Positions 26,184 through 35,225 of a DNA stretch of 48,870 bases are shown one piece after another. Position 1 is the stretch's first letter; every line of letters starts with the position of its first letter. The DNA lies in the NCBI RefSeq assembly GCF_900115925.1, contig NZ_FOYF01000010.1, positions 1 to 48,870 of the forward strand. The letters are read 5' to 3'. The stretch comes from Bacillus sp. cl95. Lineage in GTDB: Bacteria; Bacillota; Bacilli; Bacillales; Cytobacillaceae. The notes under the pieces were generated by a model. It ran no database searches, had not been told where the DNA came from, and saw nothing but the letters and a program-made list of their open reading frames with translations. Made by a program: the position numbers and the translations under genes.

Positions 26184-26960
26184 TTGAAAAAGCATAACCA
26201 AGACATGCGTGATTTAATATACGTGCATTTGAATCAAACCGATCAATCAGTTATGTCTTACGGCATTGAATTTCAGGAATTCTATTCTGCTTTTTCAGAC
26301 TCGCTGAATCATTTGCTTCTTCTAAAGCACCGGTTTGATGACGGCGATTTTAATATGCACACACTGCTCGAATACGTTCCGCGCGACAGAATTGATAAAC
26401 TGGCATCAGATAATGTTTATGGTTACGGAAACTTTTGCTGGATCGATTTTGCTGAAGTAGAGGGACTTAATGAATTGACAGGACAGGAAACGGCGGAGTT
26501 ATTATACTTAGGTCACCTAAAACAGCATTTGAAAATCCCTTTTTATAACCAGTTGAACAATCGTTTTGCTTACTTGGCTCATGATGACGGCTGGTTTAAT
26601 AAAACATATTATCGCAGTATGAAGGATTTTTATGATTTGCTCAGTATGGTAATAGCTTTGAAGTTGAGCCATCTAAAGTATGAAAAGTCCCTTTTCGGAA
26701 TTAGGAAGAAGCGGACATACCCTGCAGTGAATAAGGAACTGCTTTTATCCCTAACCCCGCTCTTAAAAGAAGGGATTTGCTTCTCAATCCGTGATGCCGA
26801 AACGCAACGGGCAAAAGTTGAAATTCCTATTTGGATAATGGGCGATTTCGACAATATGGATGATATGTATGATGAGTATGAACAAATTTCGCGAACAAAT
26901 TGTTATGCGAAGCTTGTTTTTGATAAAAAGACAAAAGAATGGAAACTGCAAGTTCTTTAA
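26184..26960 (+). CDS. Conserved hypothetical protein (258 aa)
   Basis: A soluble 258-residue protein with no signal, membrane helix or motif that I recognise. It is aromatic and acidic in the middle (DNVYGYGNFCWIDFAEVEGL, AHDDGWFNKTYYRS) with a C-terminal beta-rich end (CYAKLVFDKKTKEWKLQVL). TTG 26184 is preceded by GGGACGGGGG; the next ATG at 26205 is a possible alternative. It is divergent from mgtE with a terminator after it. I do not assign a function. Confidence 0.75.
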   Translation: MKKHNQDMRDLIYVHLNQTDQSVMSYGIEFQEFYSAFSDSLNHLLLLKHRFDDGDFNMHTLLEYVPRDRIDKLASDNVYGYGNFCWIDFAEVEGLNELTGQETAELLYLGHLKQHLKIPFYNQLNNRFAYLAHDDGWFNKTYYRSMKDFYDLLSMVIALKLSHLKYEKSLFGIRKKRTYPAVNKELLLSLTPLLKEGICFSIRDAETQRAKVEIPIWIMGDFDNMDDMYDEYEQISRTNCYAKLVFDKKTKEWKLQVL

Positions 26961-26962
26961 GC

Positions 26963-27000
26963 AAGAAGCGGACCTTTACGTCAGGGCCGCTTGTTTTCTT
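26963..27000 (+). terminator. Terminator of the 258-aa gene
   Basis: AAGCGGACC pairs with GGGCCGCTT (one wobble or bulge) and is followed by GTTTTCTTCTTT. Confidence 0.8.
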
Positions 27001-27189
27001 CTTTGGTGATTTTGTTAGGATGAGAGCCATTTTAACTTCTAAACTTAAGGGGTTTTAGTCCAACCCTATGTTTCATATATTAATAAAAAGGAAACAGTAA
27101 AGTTGGAAATAAAATCAGCAGGATACTCTCTTTCTTTTTTCAGGAAAGTGGTAAAATAAAACGTGTGAAAGACAATATGGAGGTTCGTT

Positions 27190-28266
27190 ATGAAAACAAA
27201 ACTTGGGTTATTATACGGCGGAAAATCCGCAGAACATAAAGTGTCCTTACAAACAGCGTTAGCAGTGATTAAAGCTTTGGATATGGAAAAATTCGAAATT
27301 CATCCAATTTACATAACAGAAGAAGGACGCTGGATCAAAGGTTCTCAATTACAAGCCCCTGCAGAAACGGTTCAGGAATTGGCTTTCTCAGGAAGCGAGA
27401 CATTGTCACCAATGGCTTTAGCCCCTACTTTATTTACCGCTGATGAAAAGGGTGAATCGCTTGATGTAATCTTCCCGCTTCTTCATGGACCGAATGGTGA
27501 AGACGGTACCGTTCAAGGATTGCTCGAGTTGCTAAACTTACCTTATGTAGGTAATGGTGTTTTAGCATCTGCTGCCGGCATGGATAAAGTTATGATGAAA
27601 AATGTCTTTGCGCAAGCTGGATTAGGGCAAGTAAAATACGTTGATATTATCCGTAGCGAATGGGAAAAAGGGAAAGATGCGGCTTATGACCGCGTTGAAT
27701 CAGAATTAGGCTACCCATGTTTTGTAAAGCCAGCTAACCTTGGGTCAAGCGTTGGTATCAGCAAATGCTCAAGCAGAGATGAATTGGAAGAGGCCTTCGT
27801 TGAAGCATTCCAATTTGATCGTAAGTTGATTATCGAAGAAGGCGTAGTTGCTCGTGAGATTGAAATTGCTGTACTTGGGAATGACGAACCTGAGTGTTCT
27901 GTTGCTGGGGAAATCGTTCCAAAGAAAGCTTTCTATGACTATAAAGCTAAATATGAGGATGGCGACACAGGATTGGTCATCCCTGCTGACATTACTGCTG
28001 AACAATATGGTGAAATGAAGGAAATGGCGATTGCTGCTTTCAAATCTCTTGATTGCTCAGGACTTGTCAGAGCGGATTTCTTCTTAACTAAAGAAGGTCG
28101 TATTGTCATTAATGAAGTAAATACGATGCCAGGTTTCACTCCATTTAGCATGTTCCCTCTGCTTTGGAAAGAAACAGGAATTGAATATCCTCAATTGATT
28201 GAGCGCCTTGTTAATCTTGCAAAAGAAAGACATGCAGAAAAGCAAAATATCAAACATACGATGTAA
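27190..28266 (+). CDS. ddl: D-alanine--D-alanine ligase
   Basis: 358 residues of the ATP-grasp fold. It joins two D-alanines for the lipid II stem peptide. Marks are the N-terminal [27 protein letters not shown] (about 98-110), the ATP loop [14 protein letters not shown] (about 180), the omega loop FYDYKAKY typical of D-Ala:D-Ala rather than D-Ala:D-Lac ligases, and [19 protein letters not shown] 27190 follows TGGAGG. It is paired with murF as in B. subtilis. Alr, which supplies D-alanine, is encoded 8 kb downstream. Confidence 0.97.
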   Translation: MKTKLGLLYGGKSAEHKVSLQTALAVIKALDMEKFEIHPIYITEEGRWIKGSQLQAPAETVQELAFSGSETLSPMALAPTLFTADEKGESLDVIFPLLHGPNGEDGTVQGLLELLNLPYVGNGVLASAAGMDKVMMKNVFAQAGLGQVKYVDIIRSEWEKGKDAAYDRVESELGYPCFVKPANLGSSVGISKCSSRDELEEAFVEAFQFDRKLIIEEGVVAREIEIAVLGNDEPECSVAGEIVPKKAFYDYKAKYEDGDTGLVIPADITAEQYGEMKEMAIAAFKSLDCSGLVRADFFLTKEGRIVINEVNTMPGFTPFSMFPLLWKETGIEYPQLIERLVNLAKERHAEKQNIKHTM

Positions 28267-28289
28267 AAATTACAACGAAGATATACCTT

Positions 28290-28316
28290 GGAAACACGGC
28301 TTTCATGCCGTGTTCC
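28290..28316 (+). terminator. Intergenic hairpin between ddl and murF
   Basis: GGAAACACGGC pairs with GCCGTGTTCC around a 6-nt loop, followed by TTCATTTTC. With a weak T-tract it may be a partial terminator that lowers murF relative to ddl. Confidence 0.55.
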
Positions 28317-28343
28317 TTCATTTTCAGATTAAGGAGGAAAGAG

Positions 28344-29732
28344 ATGTTTAATAGAAGTGTGCAACAAATAAATGAAATGATTACTTTATTGAATGACGTA
28401 ACGTCTTTTAATGAAGTGATGGTTCACGGCGTAACGATTGACTCCAGAAAGATTGAAAAGGGCAATTTGTTTGTTCCTTTCAAGGGAGAAAAGGTAGACG
28501 GGCACCAATATGTGGAAGATGCGATTAAAAATGGAGCGGCAGCGGCTTTTTGGCAGGAGGATGTGCCAAATCCGCCCATGCATTTGCCGATATTGATTGT
28601 TAAGGATTGTCTGATTGCCCTGCAGGAACTGGCGAAAAGTTATCGTCAGCAACTTTCAGTGAAAGTCATCGGAATCACGGGGAGCAATGGAAAGACCACT
28701 ACAAAGGATATGATGGCCAACCTTCTTTCTATTCAATTCAAGGTGAAGAAAACGGAAGGGAATTATAATAACCACATCGGTCTTCCATTAACGGTGTTGC
28801 AATTAGAAGAAGATACTGAAATGGCTGTTTTGGAAATGGGGATGAGTGGTAAGGGTGAAATTGAATTCCTGACAAAATTGGCTCAGCCTGATGTGACGAT
28901 TATTACCAATATAGGGGAATCTCATCTTCTTGATTTAGGGTCAAGAGACGGAATAGCGGAAGCGAAACTTGAGATTGCTGAAGGCTTAAGTGATGGCGGG
29001 CTCTTGGTTTATAATGGCGATGAACCGCTTTTAACGGAGAGAGTAAACAAGTTCGGCGAGCGTATTCGATTGCAAGCGTTTGGACGCAACGAAAACAATT
29101 ACGTGTATCCAATTGACATTGAACAAAGTGATAGCGGTAACCATTTCAATATCAACTTATCCGAAGTACGCTTTTTCTTACCAGTATTAGGTACGCATAA
29201 TATCTTAAACGCACTTGCAGCTATGTTGGTAGCCAAGGACTTAGGTATTCCTTTTGAAAAAATGAATGAAGGCTTATCTTCCCTAAAGCTTACGCAAATG
29301 CGGATGGAGTTAGTTGAAGGTGCAAATGGTGAAAAAATCATCAATGACGCATATAATGCCAGTCCGACATCCATGAAGGCAGCCATTGACCTTGTCTCGA
29401 ACTTACCTGGTTATAAGAAAAAAATTCTCGTTTTAGGTGACATGCTTGAACTTGGACCACTAGAAGAAGAATTTCATATGCAAATCGGCGAGTCGCTCGA
29501 AGGCGAAAAAATCGATTTACTATTTACTTATGGTCAGTTAGGAAAATTGATCGCAAAAGGAGCCGAGAAGTCTCTTGGGAGTGGAAAAGTATATGTTTTT
29601 GAAGACAAATCCGCTCTGGCAAAAGAATTAACGCAAAAGGTTGATGGTCAAACGCTCGTTCTAGTAAAAGCATCACGTGGAATGAAACTCGAGGACGTTG
29701 TGACGAGTTTGCAGACTAAGACTGTACAATAA
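28344..29732 (+). CDS. murF: UDP-N-acetylmuramoyl-tripeptide--D-alanyl-D-alanine ligase
   Basis: 462 residues. It adds D-Ala-D-Ala to the UDP-MurNAc tripeptide, the last cytoplasmic step of the precursor. Domains are N-terminal substrate binding (HGVTIDSRKIEKGNLFVPF), the central ATPase with P-loop GITGSNGKTTTK (about 108-119), EMGMSGKGEIEFL, and the C-terminal Mur ligase domain (INDAYNASPTSMKAA, LGDMLELG). ATG 28344 follows AAGGAGG. An in-frame ATG at 28305 lies within the preceding hairpin and is rejected. It uses the product of ddl. Confidence 0.96.
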   Translation: MFNRSVQQINEMITLLNDVTSFNEVMVHGVTIDSRKIEKGNLFVPFKGEKVDGHQYVEDAIKNGAAAAFWQEDVPNPPMHLPILIVKDCLIALQELAKSYRQQLSVKVIGITGSNGKTTTKDMMANLLSIQFKVKKTEGNYNNHIGLPLTVLQLEEDTEMAVLEMGMSGKGEIEFLTKLAQPDVTIITNIGESHLLDLGSRDGIAEAKLEIAEGLSDGGLLVYNGDEPLLTERVNKFGERIRLQAFGRNENNYVYPIDIEQSDSGNHFNINLSEVRFFLPVLGTHNILNALAAMLVAKDLGIPFEKMNEGLSSLKLTQMRMELVEGANGEKIINDAYNASPTSMKAAIDLVSNLPGYKKKILVLGDMLELGPLEEEFHMQIGESLEGEKIDLLFTYGQLGKLIAKGAEKSLGSGKVYVFEDKSALAKELTQKVDGQTLVLVKASRGMKLEDVVTSLQTKTVQ

Positions 29733-29743
29733 TCCTTTAATTT

Positions 29744-30045
29744 AGGCTCTGTTAAAGACCAATGTTGATATTTTAGCTTAGTTGATTGTAGCGTAGGGGT
29801 GCGAGACTCCTCGAAAATGCTATCGCATTTCCTTCGTGCGTGGGATTATTCGAGGAAGCCTATTCAAAGTCCTGCGGGAAAAGCGGGTCAGGGGAGACCC
29901 CGCAGGAGTGAAGCGACGAGGAGGCTCCCGAACCGCCCAAGAAGAATTTGCCCTTGAAAAAGCCGGCATTAGGGCTTTTTCATAATTCGTCAGCGGAAAG
30001 CGAGTGCCCTGGAGCGAAAATCAACAACCAAGTTTAACAGAGCCT
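29744..30045. mobile_element. MITE-like palindromic repeat, long copy 1
   Basis: 302 bp bounded by AGGCTCTGTTAAAG on the left and TTTAACAGAGCCT on the right, an inverted terminal repeat. A GC-rich core holds CTGCGGG...CCCGCAG and GCGACGAGGAGGCTCCCGAACC. No transposase is inside. A related 184-bp copy lies inverted at 43625, and four short remnants lie elsewhere. It fills the murF-esterase gap; no gene is present here. Confidence 0.8.
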
Positions 30046-30169
30046 TAATTTAAATATTTTTCATTATTCCCTTATGCACGATCAAAAAGAAGGTTGGATT
30101 TTTGCATAAGGGGTATAATGGGATATGGTGGTTCACCTTAAAGAAAATCATGATGATGAGGAATAAAAT

Positions 30170-30856
30170 ATGATCGGGTGTTTATGTATTCACGGTTTTA
30201 CCGGTGGACCTTGTGAAGTTGAACCACTTGTTGATTATTTACGTCAACACACAGATTGGACTTTTAGCGTTCCAACTTTACCAGGTCATGGTGATCCACT
30301 TTCTTTAAAAGGCGTTTCTTATATGAAATGGATTGAACATGCGGAAGCTGAATTAAAGAAACTTCTTTCAAATTGCGAGCAAGTTTATGTGGTTGGCTTT
30401 TCGATGGGTGGGCTAATTGCCAGTTATTTAGCAGCAAATTACCCAGTGGACAAGCTTGTTCTGCTCAGTGCAGCTGCCAAATATATGAATCCCCGCCAAA
30501 TGGCCTCAGATTTAAAGCTTATCTTAAATGATTCACTCCGAGGAAACTTGCGGGACAATGAATTATTCCAACGCTATCGACGAAAGATAAGGGAAACACC
30601 TCTCACTGCAACTTTACAATTTAAAAGTCTTGTTAGCCACACACTCCCGCATCTTAGGCGTATTGACGTTCCTACCTTTATTGCTCAGGGAGAAAGTGAT
30701 GGCATCGTTCCTCCTAAGAGCGCGGAATACTTATACGAAAACATTGGGGCGAACGAGAAGAAAATCCGTTTTGTTAAGGATTCAAAACATCATATTTGTC
30801 ATTGCGAGGAAAAAGACGCCCTATTTTCCGAAGTGATGGACTTTTTAAAAGGATGA
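30170..30856 (+). CDS. Carboxylesterase / alpha-beta hydrolase (Est30-like)
   Basis: 228 residues, the size of the Est30/YvaK carboxylesterases. Catalytic features: oxyanion HGFTGGP (about 8-14), nucleophile GFSMGG (Ser78), acid in GESDGIVPP and His in DSKHHICHCE. It is probably cytosolic and acts on short-chain esters. Weak ribosome binding site (GATGATGAGG). It lies between a MITE-like repeat and cshA, outside the conserved B. subtilis order, so it may be an insertion. Confidence 0.88.
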   Translation: MIGCLCIHGFTGGPCEVEPLVDYLRQHTDWTFSVPTLPGHGDPLSLKGVSYMKWIEHAEAELKKLLSNCEQVYVVGFSMGGLIASYLAANYPVDKLVLLSAAAKYMNPRQMASDLKLILNDSLRGNLRDNELFQRYRRKIRETPLTATLQFKSLVSHTLPHLRRIDVPTFIAQGESDGIVPPKSAEYLYENIGANEKKIRFVKDSKHHICHCEEKDALFSEVMDFLKG

Positions 30857-30891
30857 CACACTGCATTCACAATTGTATCCTTTTATTGCAA

Positions 30892-30920
30892 TTGAACATG
30901 GAAGATGGTATGATTATCAT
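30892..30920 (+). promoter_or_regulatory. Candidate SigA promoter of cshA
   Basis: TTGAAC (30892-30897), a 17-bp spacer and TATCAT (30915-30920), giving an untranslated leader of about 185 nt. Confidence 0.5.
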
Positions 30921-30951
30921 CAAAGTGTCTAGAGATTAATTTTAAAATTAG

Positions 30952-31010
30952 GGCATGCTCCTTCTTGGAGAATGTCTTTTTTTGCTAAAGTGACTAAATA
31001 TCACTTTTTC
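30952..31010 (+). promoter_or_regulatory. Two tandem terminator-like hairpins in the cshA leader
   Basis: First, GGCAT-G-CTCC pairs with GGAG-A-ATGTC and runs into T7 (to 30983). Second, AAAGTGA (30987-30993) pairs with TCACTTT (31001-31007), followed by more T. They may terminate the esterase transcript and, if transcription starts at 30927, attenuate cshA. Confidence 0.6.
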
Positions 31011-31111
31011 GAACTTTTTCATTTAAGTTTTGTTTGATAAGGTGACCATTAGCATACAGGTGCTTAAAACTTAAAAATATATATTGAGATAGAAGAAGGA
31101 GAATGAAAACA

Positions 31112-32584
31112 TTGACAAAGTTTGAAGATTTAGGCCTTAGCCAGGCTACCCTTAAGTCAGTTCTAAAGATGGGGTTTGAAGAAGCTACACCAATTCAAGC
31201 GCAAACCATTCCAATGAGCTTAAAAAATATTGATTTGATCGGACAAGCGCAAACTGGAACGGGAAAAACGGCTGCATTTGGAATTCCTTTGGTAGAAAAA
31301 ATTGATACAACTAAAGATTTCATTCAAGGGATTGTTGTTGCTCCAACTCGTGAACTTGCTATTCAAGTTTCAGAAGAGTTATACAAAATCGGTTCTGGTA
31401 AAAGAGTAAAGGTTCTTCCAATTTACGGTGGACAAGACATTAGCCGTCAAATTCGTTCTCTTAAGAACAATCCACATATCATCGTAGGAACACCTGGACG
31501 TATTATTGATCATATCAATCGTAAGACGCTTAAGTTGGGTAGTGTTCATACAGCAATTCTTGACGAAGCGGATGAAATGCTGAATATGGGCTTTATTGAA
31601 GATATTGAAGCGATTCTATCTGAAGTACCAACAGACCGTCAAACAGTACTTTTCTCTGCTACAATGCCAGCTCCAATTCAAAGAATGGCTGAAAAATTCA
31701 TGAAGGAACCTCAAATCATTCGTGTACAAGCGAAAGAAATGACTGTTCCGTTGATTGAGCAGTATTATATTGAAGTACAAGAGAAGAACAAATTCGACGT
31801 TCTTACAAGACTTCTTGATATTCAATCACCTGAATTAGCAATCGTTTTCGGAAGAACTAAGCGTCGTGTAGATGAGTTGTCTGAAGCGCTTATTCAAAGA
31901 GGATACATGGCTGAAGGAATTCATGGTGACTTAAGTCAGGCGAAGCGTATGTCTGTTCTTCGCAAGTTTAAAAATGGTTCGGTTGATATCCTAGTTGCAA
32001 CAGACGTTGCTGCGCGTGGATTGGATATTTCAGGCGTTTCTCACGTTTATAACTTTGACATTCCGCAAGACCCTGAGAGCTATGTTCACCGTATCGGACG
32101 TACTGGCCGTGCGGGTAAAGAAGGTATGGCAATCATGTTCATGACTCCAAGAGAGAAGTCATACTTGTCAGTTGTAGAACGCACAACGAAGCGTAAAATG
32201 GAAAAGATGGCTGCTCCAACTCTGGATGAGGCACTTGAAGGTCAACAAAAAGCAGTTGTAGATAAAATTCTTGCAACAATCGATACAAATAACCTTCAAT
32301 ATTACAAGCGTGCAGCTACTGAGTTGTTAGAGTCTAACGATGCTCAAACTGTTGTTGCAGCAGTATTGAAAATGTTGGTAAAAGAACCAGACCAAACTCC
32401 GATCAAACTTACAGAAGAAGTTTCTCACGTCAAGAGAGACCGCAAGCCACAAGATCGTAAGCGCAGCGGTGGTGGAGATTCAAGAGGCGGATATGATCGT
32501 CGTAAGAAAGCTCCTGTAAAATCAGGTAGAACTGGTGAAAAACGCGGAACAGGCAAACCAAGAACACATAATCGTTCTGTTTAA
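31112..32584 (+). CDS. cshA: DEAD-box RNA helicase CshA
   Basis: 490 residues. The helicase core has Q-motif PIQAQTIP, motif [13 protein letters not shown], Ia PTRELA, II DEAD ([12 protein letters not shown]), [16 protein letters not shown] and [13 protein letters not shown] dimerisation region and a basic Arg/Gly-rich tail ([18 protein letters not shown]) follow. It remodels RNA in cold adaptation, ribosome assembly and the degradosome. TTG 31112 lies 9 nt after AGGAGA, whereas ATG 31103 directly touches it, so TTG is preferred. It has a long leader with tandem hairpins. Confidence 0.96.
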   Translation: MTKFEDLGLSQATLKSVLKMGFEEATPIQAQTIPMSLKNIDLIGQAQTGTGKTAAFGIPLVEKIDTTKDFIQGIVVAPTRELAIQVSEELYKIGSGKRVKVLPIYGGQDISRQIRSLKNNPHIIVGTPGRIIDHINRKTLKLGSVHTAILDEADEMLNMGFIEDIEAILSEVPTDRQTVLFSATMPAPIQRMAEKFMKEPQIIRVQAKEMTVPLIEQYYIEVQEKNKFDVLTRLLDIQSPELAIVFGRTKRRVDELSEALIQRGYMAEGIHGDLSQAKRMSVLRKFKNGSVDILVATDVAARGLDISGVSHVYNFDIPQDPESYVHRIGRTGRAGKEGMAIMFMTPREKSYLSVVERTTKRKMEKMAAPTLDEALEGQQKAVVDKILATIDTNNLQYYKRAATELLESNDAQTVVAAVLKMLVKEPDQTPIKLTEEVSHVKRDRKPQDRKRSGGGDSRGGYDRRKKAPVKSGRTGEKRGTGKPRTHNRSV

Positions 32585-32596
32585 TATATAAATGGT

Positions 32597-32630
32597 GAGA
32601 GCATAGGATATGAATCCTGTGCTCTTTTTG
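32597..32630 (+). terminator. cshA terminator
   Basis: GAGCATAGGAT pairs with ATCCTGTGCTC around a short loop, followed by T5. Confidence 0.9.
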
Positions 32631-32696
32631 TATATAGCGATTTTTCCTGATGACCAAAGGGGCATACTATCCTGTAAAAGGCAAAGGAGTGTTCTT

Positions 32697-33662
32697 ATGA
32701 CCATCATCAAATTGGGATATGTCGCAATGAGTGTTCATCTCCAAAATTGTTCTCCTTCCCAAACGATGACATATACTCAATTTCAAAAAATAAGCGATCG
32801 AGAAGCGGCATTGAAAAAGCTTGAACGCATCGCTATCTCTAATCTTGAAAATTGCCTACGCCTTTTAAAACATAATGCAGCGCATGATATTCACTTTTTT
32901 CGATTAAGTTCTAAATTGATTCCCCTTGCTAACCATGAGGAATTAATGGATTGGAAATACATGCGACCTCTGAAAGATGCCTTAAAAAACATAGGGGAAT
33001 ACATAAAGGTTCATCCTATGAGAATAGACTTTCATCCGGATCACTTTGTTGTCTTGAATACTAAGCGTGATGATACGCTAAAAATGTCGATTAAGACTTT
33101 GGCGATGCATGAAGCACTTTTGCGGGGAATGAAAATTGAACCACAGCATCGGTGTGTTTTGCATGTTGGAGGAGTATATGATGATCGTGAGGAAGCTTTG
33201 GAACAATTTATCGATAACTGGAGCGACATCCCGAAGGTGATACAGAAAATGATTATCCTTGAAAATGATGATACCTCTTTTACGCTCGATGATACTTTGT
33301 ATTTATGTGAAAAGCTTGAAATACCTCTTGTTTTTGATTATCATCACCATCTTGCCAACAAGGGAACTGCACCTTGGGAAAAACAATGGGAAAACGTTGT
33401 AGACACTTGGAAAAATTCTTTGTTGCCAGTTAAAATGCACATTTCAAGCCCGCGGTCTGAAAAAGATTTTAGAGCGCATTCAGACTATATTGATCCGGTA
33501 ATGTTTATGGACTTTTTGAAAGTAGTAAAAGGATCTGTTGACGAAATACATTGCATGATTGAGGCGAAACAAAAAGATGAGGCGCTTTTCAGACTGGCTG
33601 AGGACTTAAATGAGATTGAAGGTGTAGAGAGGATTGATCAATCGAGTTTCCTTTTAAAATAA
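32697..33662 (+). CDS. uvsE: UV damage endonuclease UvsE
   Basis: 321 residues of the UVDE family, a TIM-barrel nuclease that nicks DNA 5' of UV photoproducts. Signature segments are KLGYVAMSVHL at the N-terminus, FFRLSSKLIPLANH, RIDFHPDHFVVLNT, CVLHVGGVYDD, IILENDDTSFT, LVFDYHHHLAN and KMHISSPR. These carry the metal-binding His, Glu and Asp residues. ATG 32697 follows AAAGGAG; the open frame back to 32610 is unsupported. Single-gene unit, not at this place in B. subtilis. Confidence 0.94.
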   Translation: MTIIKLGYVAMSVHLQNCSPSQTMTYTQFQKISDREAALKKLERIAISNLENCLRLLKHNAAHDIHFFRLSSKLIPLANHEELMDWKYMRPLKDALKNIGEYIKVHPMRIDFHPDHFVVLNTKRDDTLKMSIKTLAMHEALLRGMKIEPQHRCVLHVGGVYDDREEALEQFIDNWSDIPKVIQKMIILENDDTSFTLDDTLYLCEKLEIPLVFDYHHHLANKGTAPWEKQWENVVDTWKNSLLPVKMHISSPRSEKDFRAHSDYIDPVMFMDFLKVVKGSVDEIHCMIEAKQKDEALFRLAEDLNEIEGVERIDQSSFLLK

Positions 33663-33771
33663 CTTTTGTTTTCTAATGCCTGTTCAGTTATCGGAATGTA
33701 TACTAACCTATAGGTAATGAAAGATACAAATAGTGGTATCGATCAAAGAATTTAGTTTCACTTGGAATTTG

Positions 33772-33807
33772 CAAAGCTGGTTAGAACCTTCGGATTAACC
33801 AGCTTTG
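33772..33807 (+). terminator. uvsE terminator-like hairpin
   Basis: A perfect 12-bp stem CAAAGCTGGTTA/TAACCAGCTTTG with a 12-nt loop, 110 nt after uvsE. No clean T-run follows, so it may be processing-related. Confidence 0.6.
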
Positions 33808-33821
33808 TCCTTGGTCATTTT

Positions 33822-33870
33822 TGCACTTTGTTGATTGGAGCGGAAATCAACAGGCAAGTTTATCAGAGCC
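33822..33870. repeat. Right-end remnant of the MITE-like family
   Basis: TTGTTGATTGGAGCGGAAATC, then AACAGGCAAGTTTATCAGAGCC, matches the right end of the family. It sits between uvsE and the rhomboid gene. Confidence 0.65.
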
Positions 33871-33937
33871 TAAGAGAAAGAGAGATTGGTATAGAACTTA
33901 GGCTTAAATAAGGAAAGGTTTCCTTATGCTTCTGCTT

Positions 33938-34534
33938 TTAGAAAGTTGTTTTCTTGCCAGAAAACGATAATAATCCGATGATAAAACCTGCTAAAAAGCC
34001 AAATAAATGGGCAACAATGTTAACGTTTGGTTGAATAAACGTCATCACAAGACTGATGACTGCCAAACTAAGGATAAGTTGTGAATTTGGTTTTGTCATC
34101 CAACCTTTTCGGAAAAGAATGATGCTAATATAAAAGCCAAAAATGCCGAATATAGCTCCGCTCGATCCGACATGCGTGTACGTTAGTGGTTCTAGGAAAA
34201 GGGTAGCTACATTTGCAGTAATTCCTGCAATGATAAAAACCAGTAAAAATTTAGTTTTACCAATCATTGTTTCTAATGCAGGGCCAAATAAAATGAGCGA
34301 AAAACAATTGAATAGCAAGTGAGAGAAGTTAGCGTGTAAGAACAAGGGAGTTAATAGACGCCAATACTCTCCTTCCCATATGAACAAATTAACGCCAGCG
34401 AACTTCACTAGCAACCATTCATTTGATAGTAAATCGGTTGAGAATAAAAAGGCGATTATTTGAATGGCAACAATAAGGGTAACAATCGGATATAAGCGAA
34501 TGAATTCGCGAAAACTTTCGGTTCTTGTAAACAT
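33938..34534 (-). CDS. ydcA: Rhomboid-family intramembrane serine protease
   Basis: 198 residues with six hydrophobic segments, like B. subtilis YdcA (199). Catalytic Ser125 is in GSSGAIFG. The His is in VAHLFGFLAG of the last helix, and the oxyanion Asn76 in HLLFNCFSL. It cleaves substrates within the membrane. ATG 34534 is preceded by GAGGAGG; the open frame to 34549 is not needed. It is divergent from acpS, as in B. subtilis. Confidence 0.93.
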   Translation of the reverse strand: MFTRTESFREFIRLYPIVTLIVAIQIIAFLFSTDLLSNEWLLVKFAGVNLFIWEGEYWRLLTPLFLHANFSHLLFNCFSLILFGPALETMIGKTKFLLVFIIAGITANVATLFLEPLTYTHVGSSGAIFGIFGFYISIILFRKGWMTKPNSQLILSLAVISLVMTFIQPNVNIVAHLFGFLAGFIIGLLSFSGKKTTF

Positions 34535-34661
34535 TTTTAGCCTCCTCAAGGAAAAGTGATATGGCTATTACCATTATATCTTAGCCGAATATAAGCTATA
34601 AAATCATGTTTGTACAACAATATGTATGACTTAAGTCAATTTAATAGAAGGAGGTAAACAT

Positions 34662-35012
34662 ATGATAACTGGCATAGGCATCGATATTATTGAACTAAAA
34701 AGAATTGAAGAAATGATGAATCGTCAAAAGAAGTTCAGTTCCAGAATTCTTACCGAAACAGAAATACTTGAGTTTGAAGCTTTGTCTAGTCGCCGTAAAG
34801 TGGAATACTTAGCTGGCAGATTTTCTGCGAAAGAAGCGTATTCAAAGGCTATCGGAACAGGAATTGGCCAACAGCTTTCCTTTTTAGATATTGAAGTGAG
34901 TAAAGATGAAAAAGGGAAGCCTTACATCTCAAAACCAAAATCCAAAGGTGTTCATCTTTCCATCTCTCATAGTCATGAATACGCAGTTGCGCAAGTCATC
35001 ATTGAGGGATAG
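34662..35012 (+). CDS. acpS: Holo-[acyl-carrier-protein] synthase
   Basis: 116 residues. It transfers 4'-phosphopantetheine from CoA to apo-ACP, priming fatty acid synthesis. Mg2+ and CoA binding residues lie in GIGIDIIELKRIE (Asp8) and RFSAKEAYSKAIGTG. The C-terminal VHLSISHSHEYAVAQVI is also typical. A perfect AGAAGGAGGT precedes the ATG. It is first of the acpS-ydcC-alr set. Confidence 0.96.
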   Translation: MITGIGIDIIELKRIEEMMNRQKKFSSRILTETEILEFEALSSRRKVEYLAGRFSAKEAYSKAIGTGIGQQLSFLDIEVSKDEKGKPYISKPKSKGVHLSISHSHEYAVAQVIIEG

Positions 35013-35225
35013 TTTTTTTATAAAATATCAAAAGCTTGTCAATCGAATGAGCATATTCCCTTAGGTTGTCTCATATATTCGTAGTGCAATAGGAGAGACA
35101 AGTTAGAAGGTGTAATCGATGGTCGGAAATCCTCTAGATGTTAGGGAGCGTAGTTCTGGACATTGAGTGTAACCATTTTTCTCTCCGAAACCACACTTGA
35201 AATGAGACAAGAAGGGGTTGGAAAA

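Noticed and set aside
26184..26960. Naming the 258-residue protein from weak resemblance
   Set aside because: No motif could be tied to a family with confidence, so it is left as hypothetical.
29744..30045. Insertion sequence with transposase
   Set aside because: No open frame encoding a transposase; it is a non-autonomous palindromic repeat.
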